Shown: positions 42,693 through 54,128 of the stretch, piece after piece
Layout: each line of letters opens with the position of its first letter
Numbering within the stretch: position 1 is the first letter of the stretch
Assembly: GCA_026315105.1 (NCBI GenBank)
Contig: CM048751.1
Span: forward strand, 339,000,649-339,064,648
Source of the DNA: Locusta migratoria
Taxonomy: Eukaryota > Arthropoda > Insecta > Orthoptera > Acrididae
Direction: 5' to 3'
Length of the DNA stretch: 64,000 nucleotides
The notes under the pieces: generated by a model
The model's database searches: none
What the model was told of the DNA's origin: nothing
What the model saw: the letters and a program-made list of their open reading frames with translations, nothing else
Program-made: the position numbers and the translations under genes

Positions 42693-43239
42693 TAATTAAC
42701 GCAAAATCTCATTCGATAAGTATGACTTACATATATATGCTTTACAAGAACTGAAATTATCAGCTGTAATAGTTTACAGGAAAAGCAGAACAACATTTTC
42801 CCAATAATGACAGAACCAAGCTGTATCATTTTCGTAAGTTCGGCTGTGATGAGTCGATTTTTACGCTGAATACATAGGAAAATTCTTTCTGCAGTTTGCA
42901 CATCGTTAAATATGTATACTGAAATTCTGCACCACCAGACCAGGCCTTCGAAATTTCAAGGCAACCTCTATCTCTTAAATATGAAAATTATAAGTCATTG
43001 AGGGGAAAATACCGAAACAAATAGCAAGTATTAATTTAGCAACAAAACGTTTTTAGGTGTAAAATAGCGGATGACTTTCTTTTTTTGCTTACACATGTAT
43101 AGGTAAAGCAGATTACGTCTTTTTCTTTTTACACACAGTACCACTTTGTACTCGGAAAGCAATGAATACACACTCACCACTACAAATGTACAGGCTCCGC
43201 AATATGGCGACGAATTACTTCACTTCTGTGCCGTTAAAG

Positions 43240-43435
43240 CAGCCGCGGAATAGTCGTGCGCACTGAAACGCCCTGCTACAGTGCGCGCGACCGTTCCACG
43301 TCAGAGGTTCGAGTCCTCCTTCTGGCATGGGTGTTTGTTTGTCCTTAGGGTAAGTTAGTTTAACTAGTTTGTAAGTTTAGGGACCGATGACCACTGCGAT
43401 TCGGTCCCGTAACTTTACAAACATTTGAACATTTT
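43240..43435 (+). mobile_element. Class-II-tRNA-headed SINE, diverged
   Basis: Head agccgcggaatagtcgtgcg, B box agaggttcgagtcctcct, ctggcatgggtgttt, body gtttgtaagtttagggaccg. An imperfect 13-bp duplication (TGTGCCGTTAAAG at 43227, TGTGGCGTCAAGG at 43436) flanks it, consistent with an older insertion. Confidence 0.8.
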
Positions 43436-43629
43436 TGTGGCGTCAAGGGCACCTCCCCGTATTCTAACCTCCGTGTAGTAGATGTACTGACTGGTGTATC
43501 TTTTCTATAAAAATAGGTGTTTGTAATAATGTATGTATGTATTGGCCCACTTTAGGTTACGGTAGTAACACTAAAAGTGGGCCTTTGCGATCGTCTTTTG
43601 ACAGCTCGAAATTTAAATGAAAATAACGG

Positions 43630-44095
43630 CTTAACCATTCATCTGACACGAAAATTGAGTAACCTAATTGGTAGAGAGAAAAATTCTCTACAACTTCGCT
43701 TTATTATGTTTCTTTCATATCTTGCATCGTTGCAGAGATATTTGCAAAAATTACGGCGATTTGACGATGTCTGTCTGTCTGTAACGTGTTCCCACGTTTT
43801 AGGTCGAACCGTTCTACCGATCTGCACCAAATTTTACAGACATAATTGTTGGTTACCAGAGACCAGAATCTCGCTTTTTCAAATATTTCGGACAATAAAT
43901 ACGTTAATAACACAAAAAAAGCCGTTTTGTAATGTAATATTAATTGAAAATAAACCATTCATCTGACGCGAAAATTGAATAACCGAATTTGTCAAGGAGG
44001 AAATTGTCTACAACTTTGTTCCCTTGTGTTTTTTTCACATCTCGTATGTTTGAGATATTTGCAAAAATAACGGAGATTTGACACCCTCCATTGAA
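43630..44095. repeat. Two diverged ~130-bp direct repeats
   Basis: 43635-43765 (accattcatctgacacgaaa...gagatatttgcaaaaattac) recurs at 43956-44083 with about 80% visible identity. Period is about 320 bp. No coding function seen. Confidence 0.6.
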
Positions 44096-44151
44096 TTAAC
44101 GAAAAGCAGCCGTTCGGAGATGTCACGTGACATTCCTCGCCCAGAATTCTC

Positions 44152-44186
44152 TCTGCCTCTCTGCCTCTCTGCCTCTCTGCCTCTCT
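44152..44186. repeat. (CTCTCTGC)n minisatellite
   Basis: Four to five units of ctctctgc. Confidence 0.9.
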
Positions 44187-44382
44187 TGCGTTGCGTATTT
44201 CATCATTTTCTTATTGTAACTTACACGTTGTCATTTCAAACCAATGGCGCACTGAAGAATTAACAAATACATGTCGTTCTTCGTACGATAAATGATAATC
44301 TAGTGTCTGAAAATGCCGTATTAGCATCAGTTAACAACGGCCACCAATAGTACGAGACTAAAGAACGCAATCTCTAATTGTT

Positions 44383-44452
44383 AGCCATGGTGTAGTGGCA
44401 ATGCGTTGATTTGTGATGCTAAAGGTCAGTGGTTCGAAACCCGCCACTACTT
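44383..44452 (+). repeat. tRNA-like pseudogene or SINE head
   Basis: tggtgtagtggcaatgcg fits an A box and gtggttcgaaacccgccac a B box, spaced as in a tRNA. No acceptor stem pairing or CCA-compatible end is seen, so it is unlikely to be a working tRNA. Confidence 0.5.
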
Positions 44453-44479
44453 AAATTTTTCCCTAAAAGGGTTTCAGAC

Positions 44480-45115
44480 ACTCTTATTAATTAAATAGAG
44501 CTATGTTCTTCAATGTTTAGAGTTGTGCAAATGTAATAATGATCCCTCTAAAATGCGTGTTTGTTTCAATTTCGTGAACATGCCGTTAAATACGTGACAA
44601 CGAATTGAACAATGGTCTTCTGAAGCATATTCACGTAAACAGGGAGGATACTGTAATGATGAACATTCTGCACAAAGTGCTGATACAGGTAGTTTCGTAT
44701 ATAAAGGAAGTCCCAGATTTCTGTGGAAAGTTTAGTTCCTTAATCAAACAGAAGGGAAGTGTATACATTGCAACAAATTACTTGTTTATTTTTAAGCGTT
44801 TATTCACTATTTGTGGAATATATTGAAAGTCATTAATTAGAATCAATGCATCTACTAAAATGTTTGTCTTTGAGATGGTTGCTATGAACGCTTTTAATGT
44901 AGATGATATTATCTTTCCTGCAGTTCAGATATGACTTCGTTCATGTAACAATGTTCAGCGCTAAAATAAAGAGCAAAATTCTATTTCAAACCGTGATTAA
45001 GTTTTCTTTTACAGCTAAAATCACAAACGGAATAAGTGTGGTAATACTGAATTCACATAACTCTAGTGCTCAATATATATACAAAGTTAGTACTATCACA
45101 ACGTCATTTACAACA
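44480..45115. other. AT-rich sequence with no recognised feature
   Basis: No motif or repeat found. Confidence 0.5.
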
Positions 45116-45121
45116 GTCATT

Positions 45122-45126
45122 GTAAC
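45122..45126. repeat. LTR target duplication GTAAC (left)
   Basis: Matches 45611-45615. Confidence 0.85.
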
Positions 45127-45610
45127 TTTTGTACCCCATCCTCGTCGCCACTTTTGTGTCTCGTTTCCGTCGTACGTGTCGGTGGCCGAGTAGGAAGACC
45201 GACACAGGAATAAAGGATGCACCCTTGTGTAGGTACGGAGGGGAGCAGCCAGTGGGACAGCAGAAACTAGAAACACTAGAGTAAATTAGAACGAGATATA
45301 TATTGCACAGAATTTATACAATACTTAACTTTTACATAGCTCAGTACTGCAGAATGCTGATACATAGTTGAGCTAGAGGCCTGCCTAGTGCCTATCCGAT
45401 AGCCAAGTCTTCACTGGTGCCTATCTGATTCCGAAGTGTTAACTGGTTCCTATCTCAGTCCCAAGTGAACGATGTCGTTCAGTGGTGGCCACGAGCAGAG
45501 TTGTAGCAGAGGGCGCTCGTGGCTGACGTCGTAAGAACGCCGCGCCGTGCGTGCATGGCGGCGCGCGGCGAAAGTAGGTGGCGCGCACTTTAGACTTGTG
45601 CGACACCACA
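45127..45610. mobile_element. Solo LTR, copy 2
   Basis: 484 bp, TTTTGTACCCCATCC...TTGTGCGACACCACA, colinear with 16886-17357 and flanked by GTAAC on both sides. The two copies have different target duplications but identical boundaries, confirming independent insertion and later solo-LTR formation. It contains the GC-rich cgccgcgccgtgcgtgcatg segment near its right end. Confidence 0.87.
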
Positions 45611-45615
45611 GTAAC
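45611..45615. repeat. LTR target duplication GTAAC (right)
   Basis: Matches 45122-45126. Confidence 0.85.
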
Positions 45616-45846
45616 AGTATCTACACAGTTTATGTACACGTATTAAAGAAGTCTATGTTTACAATTCGTTGCTATGTATTTCATGGCATGTTCTCGAAAC
45701 AGAACAAATGCGCTTTTCAGAGAAAGTGCTGTTACCTTTGAACAACAGAATCTTGCAGAATACAGTAGCGTTCAGTTAACAAGAGTGTGCGAAAACCTTT
45801 TAGGAAGCAAGAGGAAAAATAGAGTGGGACAAAAAGATCTGAAGAT

Positions 45847-47540
45847 GTGTTTGTCTCTGTAACTTATAAAGTAATAGGTGACGGGAAATTTTAATGCGGT
45901 AGGTCAACACAAGATATGTTACACTTTCTGCGGAGCTATGGCCATAGTTTATTGTATCATTTTCCAAAGAGTTACAGCACAAAGATATAATTTTCTAAAT
46001 GGAACAATAGTTTTTTCTATCGTGCATTGGATTCGTTGAAACCAGCTGCGTCCAAATCAATTTAAACTACATTCCTATCACTGTTAGTTTGGGAGCTACA
46101 ACTCTTCAACGTTACAGGGCCAGATACCACAAACGCTGCGTATAATGCAATGCGCCTTCTAAATGTGGTGCGGCCGAGTTGTAACGTCGCGGTGTCACGG
46201 AGCGAGAAGCTTCCTCGATGCGCTGTTAGACTGCCGACTGTCGCCGCACACGGCCGTATACCCGATAGTTGGAGCCACACAAACAACCGGGGCTCAATAT
46301 ACCACAGTTGCTGACATCGTATGACGATGGCACACACGAACAACGAGTACGTTGACATGTTGCTGATGCTCGGCGAGTGCCAACACGATGCCACTGAAGC
46401 AGCCACGGCGTATGCCGTGAGATATCCTAGGCGAAGAGCTCCGGCAGCCATTACGTTCTTACATGCCGAACAACGACTTCGGGAATCAGGCAGCTCGGTA
46501 ATGCGCCGCAGTAACAGACGAAGACCTGCAAGAAGTGAGGAGACGGAGGTGTTGTTTTAGCTGCACTGCACCACGATCCTCATGTCAGCTTACGAGCCGT
46601 TGCTGCAGTCGCTGGTGTCAGTCTCACATCTGTGTGGCGTATAGTACATGGCCACAGGTTTTACTCGTACCACCTGTCACTGACCCAGGAGCTGCATGGG
46701 AACGATTTCCATGCAAGAGTGACATTCTGTGAGTGGGCCATGCATAATTTCACGCTGGATACTTTACAAAGTGTTATGTTCTCTGATGACTCCACGTTCA
46801 CAAATTATGGTGCAGTGAATCGCCATAACATGTGTGTCTACACACGAGAGTCCATATGTGGATGCAGCACGATGGTCACCCAGCCCATTCTGCGCATGCA
46901 GTTGTGGAAGAACTAAACAACAGGTTTGCAGGACGATGGTTGGGGCGCCATGGTCCTCATTCGTGGCCCGAAAGGTCGCCCGATTTAACACCAGTAGATT
47001 TCTTTTTGTGGGGATATTTAAAGAATCGTGTTTATGTCACTGAGCCCACATCCCCAGATGATGTAAAACGGCGCATCGAGGACTCATCTCGCTGCGTCAC
47101 ACCGGCGATGTTACATCTTGTCCGCAGATCCTTTCGACGGCGCATTGCATTATGCATTGAGGAACATGGACACACATTTGAACATCTCATGTAAATCAAC
47201 TTCCCACCGCCATAACATCCATCACCCACCACACAGCCATGTATTATGTACAGCGTGTGGTATATGCCCCTGAATCTTTGAAGGGTTGTAGCTCCCATAC
47301 TAACAGTGGTAGGAATGTAGTTTGAATATATTTGGACGCAGCTGGTTTCAACGATTCCAATGGAAGATAGAAAAAAAGTAAAAAATTATATCTTTGTGGT
47401 GTAACTCTTTGGAAAATGATACAATAAACTATGTTCATAGCTCCGCAGAAAGTGTAACATTTCTTGTGTTGACCTACCGCATTAAAATTTCCCGTCGCCT
47501 ATTATTTTATAAGTTACAGAGGCAAACATACTTAGTGAAA

Positions 47541-47544
<4 letters not shown>
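45847..47544 (+). mobile_element. Long-TIR mariner/IS630-type transposon, internally deleted
   Basis: Arms of about 240 bp (45847-46100 and 47285-47544) are inverted copies of each other: ctgtaacttataaagtaata / taagttacag, and tttattgtatcattttccaa / ggaaaatgatacaataaa. Inside is a plus-strand transposase with frameshifts and a deletion. Two more family members lie at 52375-52995 and 57337-58025. The left terminus is eroded. The right end passes into a (TA)n tract. Confidence 0.78.
46321..47194 (+). pseudogene. DDE transposase with insect-type N-terminal HTH (broken)
   Basis: 46321-46560 gives NNEYVDMLLMLGECQHDATE, AATAYAVRYPRRRAPAAIT and HAEQRLRESGSSVMR, an HTH domain seen on many arthropod transposases. 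Then TLDTLQSVMFSDDSTFTNYG (first catalytic Asp) and AVNRHNMCVYTRES. After a deletion comes MWMQHDGHPAHSAHAVVEEL (second Asp), WPERSPDLTPVDFFLWGYLK (third acid) and FRRRIALCIEEHGHTFEHLM-stop. Roughly the region between the first and second catalytic blocks is lost. Frameshifts lie near 46560 and 46860. Confidence 0.78.

Positions 47545-47608
<64 letters not shown>
47545..47608. repeat. (TA)n microsatellite
   Basis: 32 dinucleotides immediately at the right end of the long-TIR transposon; TA is its likely target. Confidence 0.95.
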
Positions 47609-47611
<3 letters not shown>

Positions 47612-47747
47612 TTTTTTCTTCAGTGAAATCGATGCTTGCTTTGCGGTCGTTTGTTCATATTTGTTCTGGGTTGTTCGTTGAGAATTTTACTCAGTTTTTT
47701 TTTATTACAGATGGCTTTGAACCAACGGCGTCTGAAGAGAATGCTTG

Positions 47748-47884
47748 TGCACTGCCGTGCCACGTCACGTCACACAGAGTAGCTCGCGATCGCGTAGCTT
47801 ACTGGTTGGCTGATGGGGCACGGTCCACTGCCTCACAGTGGCCGGCCAGTCAGCTACGCGATCGTGACGTGGCACGGCAGTGCA
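47748..47884. repeat. 137-bp palindrome
   Basis: Arms tgcactgccgtgccacgtca and tgacgtggcacggcagtgca are perfect complements. The inner part (cgatcgcgtagct / agctacgcgatcg, with actgg / ccagt) continues the pairing to a short centre near 47818. The inner kernel is shared with the centre of the foldback at 57640-57725. Confidence 0.88.
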
Positions 47885-48139
47885 CAGGTCTATTCAGATG
47901 GAGTTAGTTGAACCGTCTTTCGTTTTCTCTCATTCGATTGGTTCGTCTGTTTGAACGGGTACTTTTTGTTTTGGTTTGTCCTATTATGATCGTTTCAGAT
48001 AACTCAGTTCTCTCGTTACAGAGGGCGTCGAGCTACCATGCCGGCAACCCTCTGACCGAGCGCGCTGAGCAACCACGCCCTAGCAAGTTCCGAAGCACCG
48101 TGTAACATGTACATCACAAACTAATTCCTCGCCTATTAC

Positions 48140-49300
48140 GCTATGGCGAAAAGCTGCGACAGTAATCCGTGATTCTCGAACTATCGATGACAAGTGTTAA
48201 CTAACTAACCAACATTAGATTATAATTCATTGCCGTAAGAACGATGTGTTTTTGATAATTTTCGGTGCGCCATTACTTTGAAATGACAGCACTTGAGTTA
48301 TAATATCAAAATCATCAAATAGAGAAAGCAAGATGGCGTACGCAACAGAGATTTTGGGGCTAGGGATGTCACGTGACTGATTTACGAACGCCAAATGTAC
48401 GCTGTGTTCCATCCAGGCTATAGTCACTCGTCCGAATGCCAAATATACGCAACGTTCGTTTCAGCCTGTAGTCATTCGTAACCGGTACAGGAAAAGAAAA
48501 TGAACTTTGAACTACCAAGGCAAGACAGGTATTAATATTTTAACGGAAAAATATAATGAAAATGTGGTAGAGATATTAAAATGATAGTTCAAAGAGTTAA
48601 AAGTTCAAAACAGAGTATGTTTATTAAAGCTAAACTCAAACATCATAAAATTTTGGGTGTTTGTTAAAATACGGTCAGAAAGAATATTACTTGTTCGGTT
48701 CATAGATATTACCACAATAGTAGAATCGTAATCTTATCAACATAATTTTTTATTATTTAGATTATTATTTTGGTCCAAAATGTTTGCAAAAACTTATAAA
48801 ACTACAAATCTAAAGTGGGCCGTAAAACACGCCAGTGCGGTATTTTTCCTAGACTATAAGACGGCTGGAACAATTCTGGTGAACAGATTGTCCAGCAGGT
48901 GATCCTCTGAACTCTGGTAACGATCGGATCAAGATATGTATCAACATATGCGTAAAAGTTTGCCTCTAGCATTTGGAAAGACAGTAGCCCTCCTAGCGGC
49001 CAAAGAGGCAAACGCGATTTTACGCAACACAGTGCTGCAGGTTGTAGTGCTGGCGTCGCTTTCGTGATGAATATTTGCAGTGAACATGTAATGAACTGAC
49101 CAATAACGATTTAGTGCTCTTTCAGCAGAAGTAGCAGTAATAATTATTTACCATTGAACACATCTTGTGATGTCAAATACATCCGCATTGGTTATTGAAA
49201 CTCAAGTACGCTTTTACGAATATACTGGTAACGAGTACAGAACAGGCGGAAGGGATCGGTGCCAAGTGGTTGCGTCGTAGAATCTCATATAAAGATTCTA
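48140..49300. other. No recognised gene; diverged repeats
   Basis: 48230-48480 partly resembles 44090-44270 inverted (gtcacgtga, caatggcgca, aaatgacaacg-type blocks), so it may be a copy of the same unclassified repeat. Nothing else supported. Confidence 0.4.
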
Positions 49301-49530
49301 TACTCCTGGCCATTAAAATTGCTACACCACGAAGATGACGTGCTACAGACGCGAAATTTAACCGACAGGAAGAAGATGCTGTGAAATGCAAATGATTAGC
49401 TTTTCAGAGCATTCACACAAGGTTGGCGCCGGTGGCGACACCTACAACGTGCTGACATGAAGAAAGTTTCAAACCAGTTTCTCACACACAAACAGCAGTT
49501 GCCCGGCGTTGCCTGGTGAAATGTTGTTGT

Positions 49531-49945
49531 GATGCCTCGTGTAAGAAGGAGAAATGCGTACCATCACGTTTCCGACTTTGATAAAGGTCGGATTGTAGCC
49601 TATCGCCATTACGGTTTATCGTATCATTGCTGCTCGCGTTGGTCGCGATCCAATGGCTGTTAGCAGAATGTGGAATCGGTGGGTTCAGGAGGGCAATACG
49701 GAACACTGTGCTGGATCTCAATGGCCTCGTATCACTAGCAGTCGAGATGACAGGCATCTTATCCGCATGGCTGTAACGGATCGTGCAGCCACGTCCCGAT
49801 CACTGAGTAAACAGATGGGGACGTTTGCAAGACAACAACCATCTGCAGCACGAACAGTTCGACGACGTTTGCAGCAGCATGGACTATCAGCTCGGAGACG
49901 CGGAATGGTGGTTGAAGCCAGACGCATGCGTCACTCCATCCAGTA
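49531..49945 (+). pseudogene. Tc1 transposase N-terminus (family 1) joined to family 2
   Basis: The frame starts MPRVRRRNAYHHVSDFDKGR, IVAYRHYGLS. After a one-base shift it gives AARVGRDPMAVSRMWNRWVQ, EGNTEHCAGSQWPRITSSRD, DRHLIRMAVTDRAATSRSLS and ARTVRRRLQQHGLSARR. These are two HTH subdomains of a Tc1 transposase. It then passes in frame into RGMVVEARRMRHSIQ-stop, which is the second family's early region (cgcggaatggt...gacgcatg). Confidence 0.75.
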
Positions 49946-50329
49946 AAGCGCTCAGGGAAGAGAATATTGTAAGATCCACTGTGTAAAGAGTGTGCCACGA
50001 ATGCCGAATTTCACGCATCATCGCTCACCACGGAAAACGCAGTGGTGAACGAACTGCACTCACTGGCCGAGACCAGACGTTGTGCATCGAGTTGTGAGTG
50101 AGCACACGCACCAGCAATATTGGGTTAAATAAATGTATAAAATCGATTTGGCACATACGACGGATTTATCCGCTGGGGCAGTTCCGCGCAGTTTGGCGTT
50201 AATGGGTAATGGCTGCATTAATGAATTTCATGTTCCCAACCATCGACATAGACCTATTGTGACAATGTGCCATGCCACAACAAGTGTTCGCAGTTGACAT
50301 GAAGAACATGCTGAACAATTCTATTGGAT

Positions 50330-50545
50330 CATTTGGCCATCAATGTCTCCGACGTACTTATATCCAGCATTTTTGGTATCATCGAGACATCAGTTTCTGC
50401 ACACAATCCTGCACCGGAAATAATTGTCGCAATTACTATTGGTTCAGTATTCCTGAAGGAGACTGCCAACGACTTACTCAGTCCATGCCACGTCGAGTTG
50501 CTGTAACTCGCCGGACAAAGGAAGGTCTGACACAACATCAGTAGG
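50330..50545 (+). pseudogene. Tc1 transposase C-terminus (family 2)
   Basis: Frame-shifted reading FGIIETSVSAHNPAP, then GDCQRLTQSMPRRVAVTRR-TKEGLTQHQ-stop, corresponds to the 'W(D/G)xIE...NPAP...L...SMPRRVAA' end of Tc1 transposases. Confidence 0.65.
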
Positions 50546-50908
50546 TACCCCATGACTTGTCACCTCAGTGCATAATCTCACATTAATAGTTCAACACAAG
50601 TATTACAGACAACAACAATATTGTTTTCTTTATTCTTCCTTTCTTGAGGTAGCGTCACTAATTGCGCAAAAATAAGTGTAATTTATTGAGCCACTATTTG
50701 AGAATGGGTACAGTTAGCGACTTTCAACAAACTTTAGACGTAATTTCAAATCTTTACGACACTTTTTCCCACTGACACCCAAAAAACCGAAAGAAATAAT
50801 ATATCCCTTACTACAGCTTTTCTATCATGCAGTAAAACTTCAGCATTAGACATGAGGTATTAATTTATTACGTCTTTAACAAAGACTCTACTCACAATAC
50901 ATCCTGCA

Positions 50909-51108
50909 AAAAAGTTCAAATGTTTGTTAAGCTTATGGGACTAAACTGCGGGGTCATCAGTCCCTAACCTTACAAACTACTTATGAACTAACTTATACTA
51001 AAGATAGCACAAACATCCATGCCCGAGGGAGGATTCTTACCCCTGACGGGAAACAGCCTCGCGCATCGCAGCATAGCGCCTCATTGCGCTCGGCCACTCC
51101 ACCGCGGC
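50909..51108 (-). mobile_element. Class-II-tRNA-headed SINE, diverged B box
   Basis: Minus: gccgcggtggagtggccgag head, GGTAAGAATCCTCCC in place of the B box, gggcatggatgtttgtgc, body aagtagtttgtaaggttagg. The 11-bp flanks TACATCCTGCA (50898) and TACATTTTGCA (51109) match at 9 positions. Confidence 0.82.
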
Positions 51109-51127
51109 TACATTTTGCAGATAGTTT

Positions 51128-51129
<2 letters not shown>

Positions 51130-51202
<73 letters not shown>
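51130..51202. repeat. (TA)n microsatellite
   Basis: About 36 dinucleotides ending exactly where the foldback element at 51203 begins. Confidence 0.95.
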
Positions 51203-51206
<4 letters not shown>

Positions 51207-51862
51207 GTCCCACTCAACTGTTTCACCCCAGATATCTCTTAAACTACAAGAGATATTGAAAATCCACTTTCACTGTCGTGACGTACAGCAGGCGCTTATG
51301 AAAGTAGGTACTATGAGACATTCTAAAACGTGAAGAAATATTATTTTCAACACAAACTTATGTTTTTAAATGGATACCTAATACCGTTTCTTAAGCAATA
51401 GATAGGATGAAAAATCACAAAAAGAATGGCGTCGGTTGTATCGACAATGCGTCAATTACATCCGGAGAAACTGCGAAGCGAAATTTACGTTTGAAACACA
51501 TGAGGCGCGCCGCTAGCGGGTGTCCAAGACTCAACCGTGAGTCTCGCTGTAGCCTCGGACATGCGCTAGCACCGTTCCTCATGTATTTCAAACGACAACT
51601 TCGCTTCTCGATTTCTCCGGATGTAATTGACGCATCCCGATGCAACCGACGCCATTCTTAATCTATCGATTGCGTAAGAAATAATATGGGTATCCATTTA
51701 AAAAAACATAAGTTTGTGTTGAAAATATTTCTTCAGGTTTTAGAGTGTCTCATAGTGCCTACTTTCATCAGCCCCTGCGGTACGTTCATGACCGTAACAG
51801 TCGTTTTTCAATATCTCTTGCAGTTTTAGAGATATATAGGATGAAACAATTGAGTGGGACAC
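51203..51862. mobile_element. 660-bp foldback element
   Basis: GGGTGTCCCACTCAACTGTT at the left pairs with aacaattgagtgggacac at the right. Pairing continues almost to the centre near 51533, for example gcgtcaattacatccggaga / tctccggatgtaattgacgc and cctcatgtatttcaaac / gtttgaaacacatgagg. Flanking sequence on both sides is (TA)n, so a TA target is likely. No transposase is encoded. The terminal GGGTGTCCCA resembles mariner-type ends. Confidence 0.85.
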
Positions 51863-51999
51863 ATCGGTATATATATATATATATATACTCTACCTGCAAA
51901 ATTGTATCGTGGTACGACACATAATTCAGGAGATAAGACCTCATAAATTGGTTGCTATCTAAAGTGTCTAAATTGTCCTACATTCATCCCTGTTTCATA

Positions 52000-52370
52000 A
52001 TAAGAGCACATAGTGACTACCAACAACCTTTAAACATAATCTCAAACGGTTTTTAAACTTCTTATCGATTGCATTTTAAAATCAGATACTTAGCATACTA
52101 ACTCATTTATGAGACAATAAGCCCTTTAATGCAATGCAGTTCTACACCTGGGAATTCAATTCTTTATCAAATTAGGGGTTTTACGCTTTATTGCAGAACT
52201 GATGGACCTAACAACCTCTTGATAAAAGACACAGCGATAACGAACAGCACAAGGATCCGGCTTGTGGAACTTAATTTCCGTCTGCTTTTATGGTCGCCAC
52301 ATTCGTACCCTTAAGGCCAGAAACAAGCAGCTTACTGATGCATTTCAGCTTTGGTTCTGACGAACAACGC
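52000..52370. other. No recognised feature
   Basis: AT-rich, with short ORFs only. Confidence 0.5.
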
Positions 52371-52374
52371 TGCG

Positions 52375-52995
52375 TGTAACATACTCATCGCCTAGGATAT
52401 CTCACGGCATACGCCGTCGCTGCTTCAGTGGCATCGTGTAGGCACTCGCCGAGCATCAGCAACATGTCAACGTACTCGTTGTTCGTGTATGGCATCGTCA
52501 TCCGATGTCAGTAACTGTGGTATATTGAGGCTCGGTTGTTTGTGTGGCTCCAACTGTAGGTTATACTGCCGTGTGTGGCGACAGTCGGCAGTCTAACAGT
52601 GCATCGAGGAAGCTTCTCGCTCCGTGACACCGGCGACGTTACAACTCGGCCGCACCACATTTAGAGGGCGCATTGCATTATGCGCAGCGTTTGTGGTATC
52701 TGCCCCTGAAACTTTGAAGGGTTGTAGCTCCCAAACTAACAGTGATAGGAATGTAGTTTATACTGATTTGGACGCATCTGGTTTAAACGAATCCAATACA
52801 CGATAGAAAAAACTATTGTTCCACTAAAAAAATATATCTTTGTGGTGTAACTCTTTGGAAAATGATACAATAAACTATGTTCATAGCTCCGCAGAAAGTG
52901 TAACATTTCTTGTGTTGACCTACCGCATTAAAATTTCCCGTCACCTATTCTTGTATAAGTTGCAGAGGCAAATACACTTAGTGAAACATCCTATA
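52375..52995 (-). mobile_element. Half copy of the long-TIR transposon
   Basis: It carries one TIR arm (52700-52995, ending cttagtgaaacatcctatat) and, on the minus strand, the first part of the transposase: start at 52501 reading TNNEYVDMLLMLGECLHDAT then EAATAYAVRYPRR. It stops at about 52375, where the copy is truncated within the HTH domain. Same family as 45847-47544. Confidence 0.75.
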
Positions 52996-53224
52996 TATTA
53001 CTCTAGCATCGCACATCCCGCGTAACGACGACTAGATAAATTTTGTCTTATGCAGAAGGGTACAAACCGTATGAATGGAATAACAATGAGACATAAAACT
53101 GCTACAGTAGCTATCCCTCACGGTAGTCACTTAGTAGTCCAAGATACAGGTAGCTGATTTTTCAGTGCAATTTTACGAGACAGTATCATACAGCTGAATG
53201 TATTTCATTCGTTAAATCTGGAGT

Positions 53225-53480
53225 CTTGTGAACTTCTGGCCAGATCGCGTGCTCCAGTTGTTTGGACGCAGCCGCGTGCACGTTGAGGTGGGCGGCTGGC
53301 CGGCGCTGGCGGGGTGACCGGCGGCGTGCTTCCGCCCCGCGGCAACGCTTTAACCGGCAATGAGACGCACTTTTAAGGAGGCCACGGACGCGCGCGCCGG
53401 AAACCGCCCTCAAGGCGACGCCCGCCCCTGCCACCTGTCGCACGCGTGTCTGCGACGACGCACGCGTCTGCACTATGACA
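53225..53480. promoter_or_regulatory. GC-rich island, unassigned
   Basis: CpG-dense block (gcgtgcacgttgaggtgggc, ggacgcgcgcgccggaaacc, cgcacgcgtgtctgcgacga). An open minus-strand frame spans it but has low-complexity composition. No complete core promoter recognised on either strand. Confidence 0.35.
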
Positions 53481-53693
53481 GCGCCACGCGGTATCGTCAT
53501 TTGTAGCACGTTATTTCTGGCAAATCGAAAGAGCGAGTCTCTGCAGGCGATATTTTAACTAATAATTGTACAAAAGCATGTCAGATCTACTGCCGATTTC
53601 TGTTAGGTACAGCTACACTGGTCAAAATATTGGGGTATCAGTTGAGATATCTAGGTTCTGAAGTACTAAAATGGTTGGACGTCTTTTTGTTGG

Positions 53694-53708
53694 TTCTACG
53701 TAGTGAAG
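53694..53708. repeat. SINE target duplication TTCTACGTAGTGAAG (left)
   Basis: Matches 53909-53923 exactly. Confidence 0.9.
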
Positions 53709-53908
53709 CCGCGGTTGAGTAGCCGAGCGGTCTAAAGCGTCTCGCTGCGGAGCGCGCGGTTGCTCGCCGTGGAGGTTCGAGTCCTCCCTGGGGCATGGGT
53801 GTGTGTGTTTGTCCTTAGATTAGTTTACCTAGGTTTAAGTAGTTTGTCAGCTAGACTGATGACCACGCAGTTTGGTCCGATAGAATTACAAACATTTGAT
53901 TTTGATTT
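53709..53908 (+). mobile_element. Class-II-tRNA-headed SINE (subfamily B)
   Basis: Head ccgcggttgagtagccgagc, GTCTCGCTGCGGAGCGCGCG anticodon/variable region, B box ggaggttcgagtcctccct, ggggcatgggtgtgtgtg, body ctagactgatgaccacgcag and tttggtccgatagaatt. Differs from the 33457 type in the tRNA head and in 'gcagtttggtccgatagaa'. Perfect 15-bp duplications. Confidence 0.92.
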
Positions 53909-53930
53909 TTCTACGTAGTGAAGTATCTAA

Positions 53931-54128
53931 GCCGGCCGCGGTGGTCGAGGAGACTGAGGCGCTCCACTCACGGTCTGCACGGCCACTAGGGTCGGGGGTT
54001 CGAATCCCCCCTCGGGCATGGATATTTGTGCCGTCCTAGTTCGTAAGTAGTTCATAAGTAGTTTGTAAGTTTAGGGACTGATGACCCCGTAGTTAAGTCC
54101 CATAAGCTTTACAAACATTTGAACATTT
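53931..54128 (+). mobile_element. Class-II-tRNA-headed SINE (subfamily A)
   Basis: gccggccgcggtggtcgagg head, gggttcgaatcccccctc B box, body as in 33457-33657. Its 11-bp duplication GAAGTATCTAA (53920-53930, 54129-54139) overlaps the right duplication of the preceding SINE by four bases. Confidence 0.92.

Larger units (their letters stand above)
49307..50575 (+). mobile_element. Chimeric Tc1-like element
   Basis: The left end (ctcctggccattaaaattgc) and N-terminal coding part belong to one Tc1 family. From about 49897 the sequence matches a second Tc1 family, colinear with the minus-strand copy at 37095-37845. It ends in cccatgacttgtcacctcag. A further internal deletion removes most of the DDE core (around 50105-50140). 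Confidence 0.7.

Noticed and set aside
53225..53480. Minus-strand TATA-like ccttaaaag in the GC block
   Set aside because: No initiator at the expected distance and no ATG plus donor, so a promoter call beyond 'GC island' is not supported.
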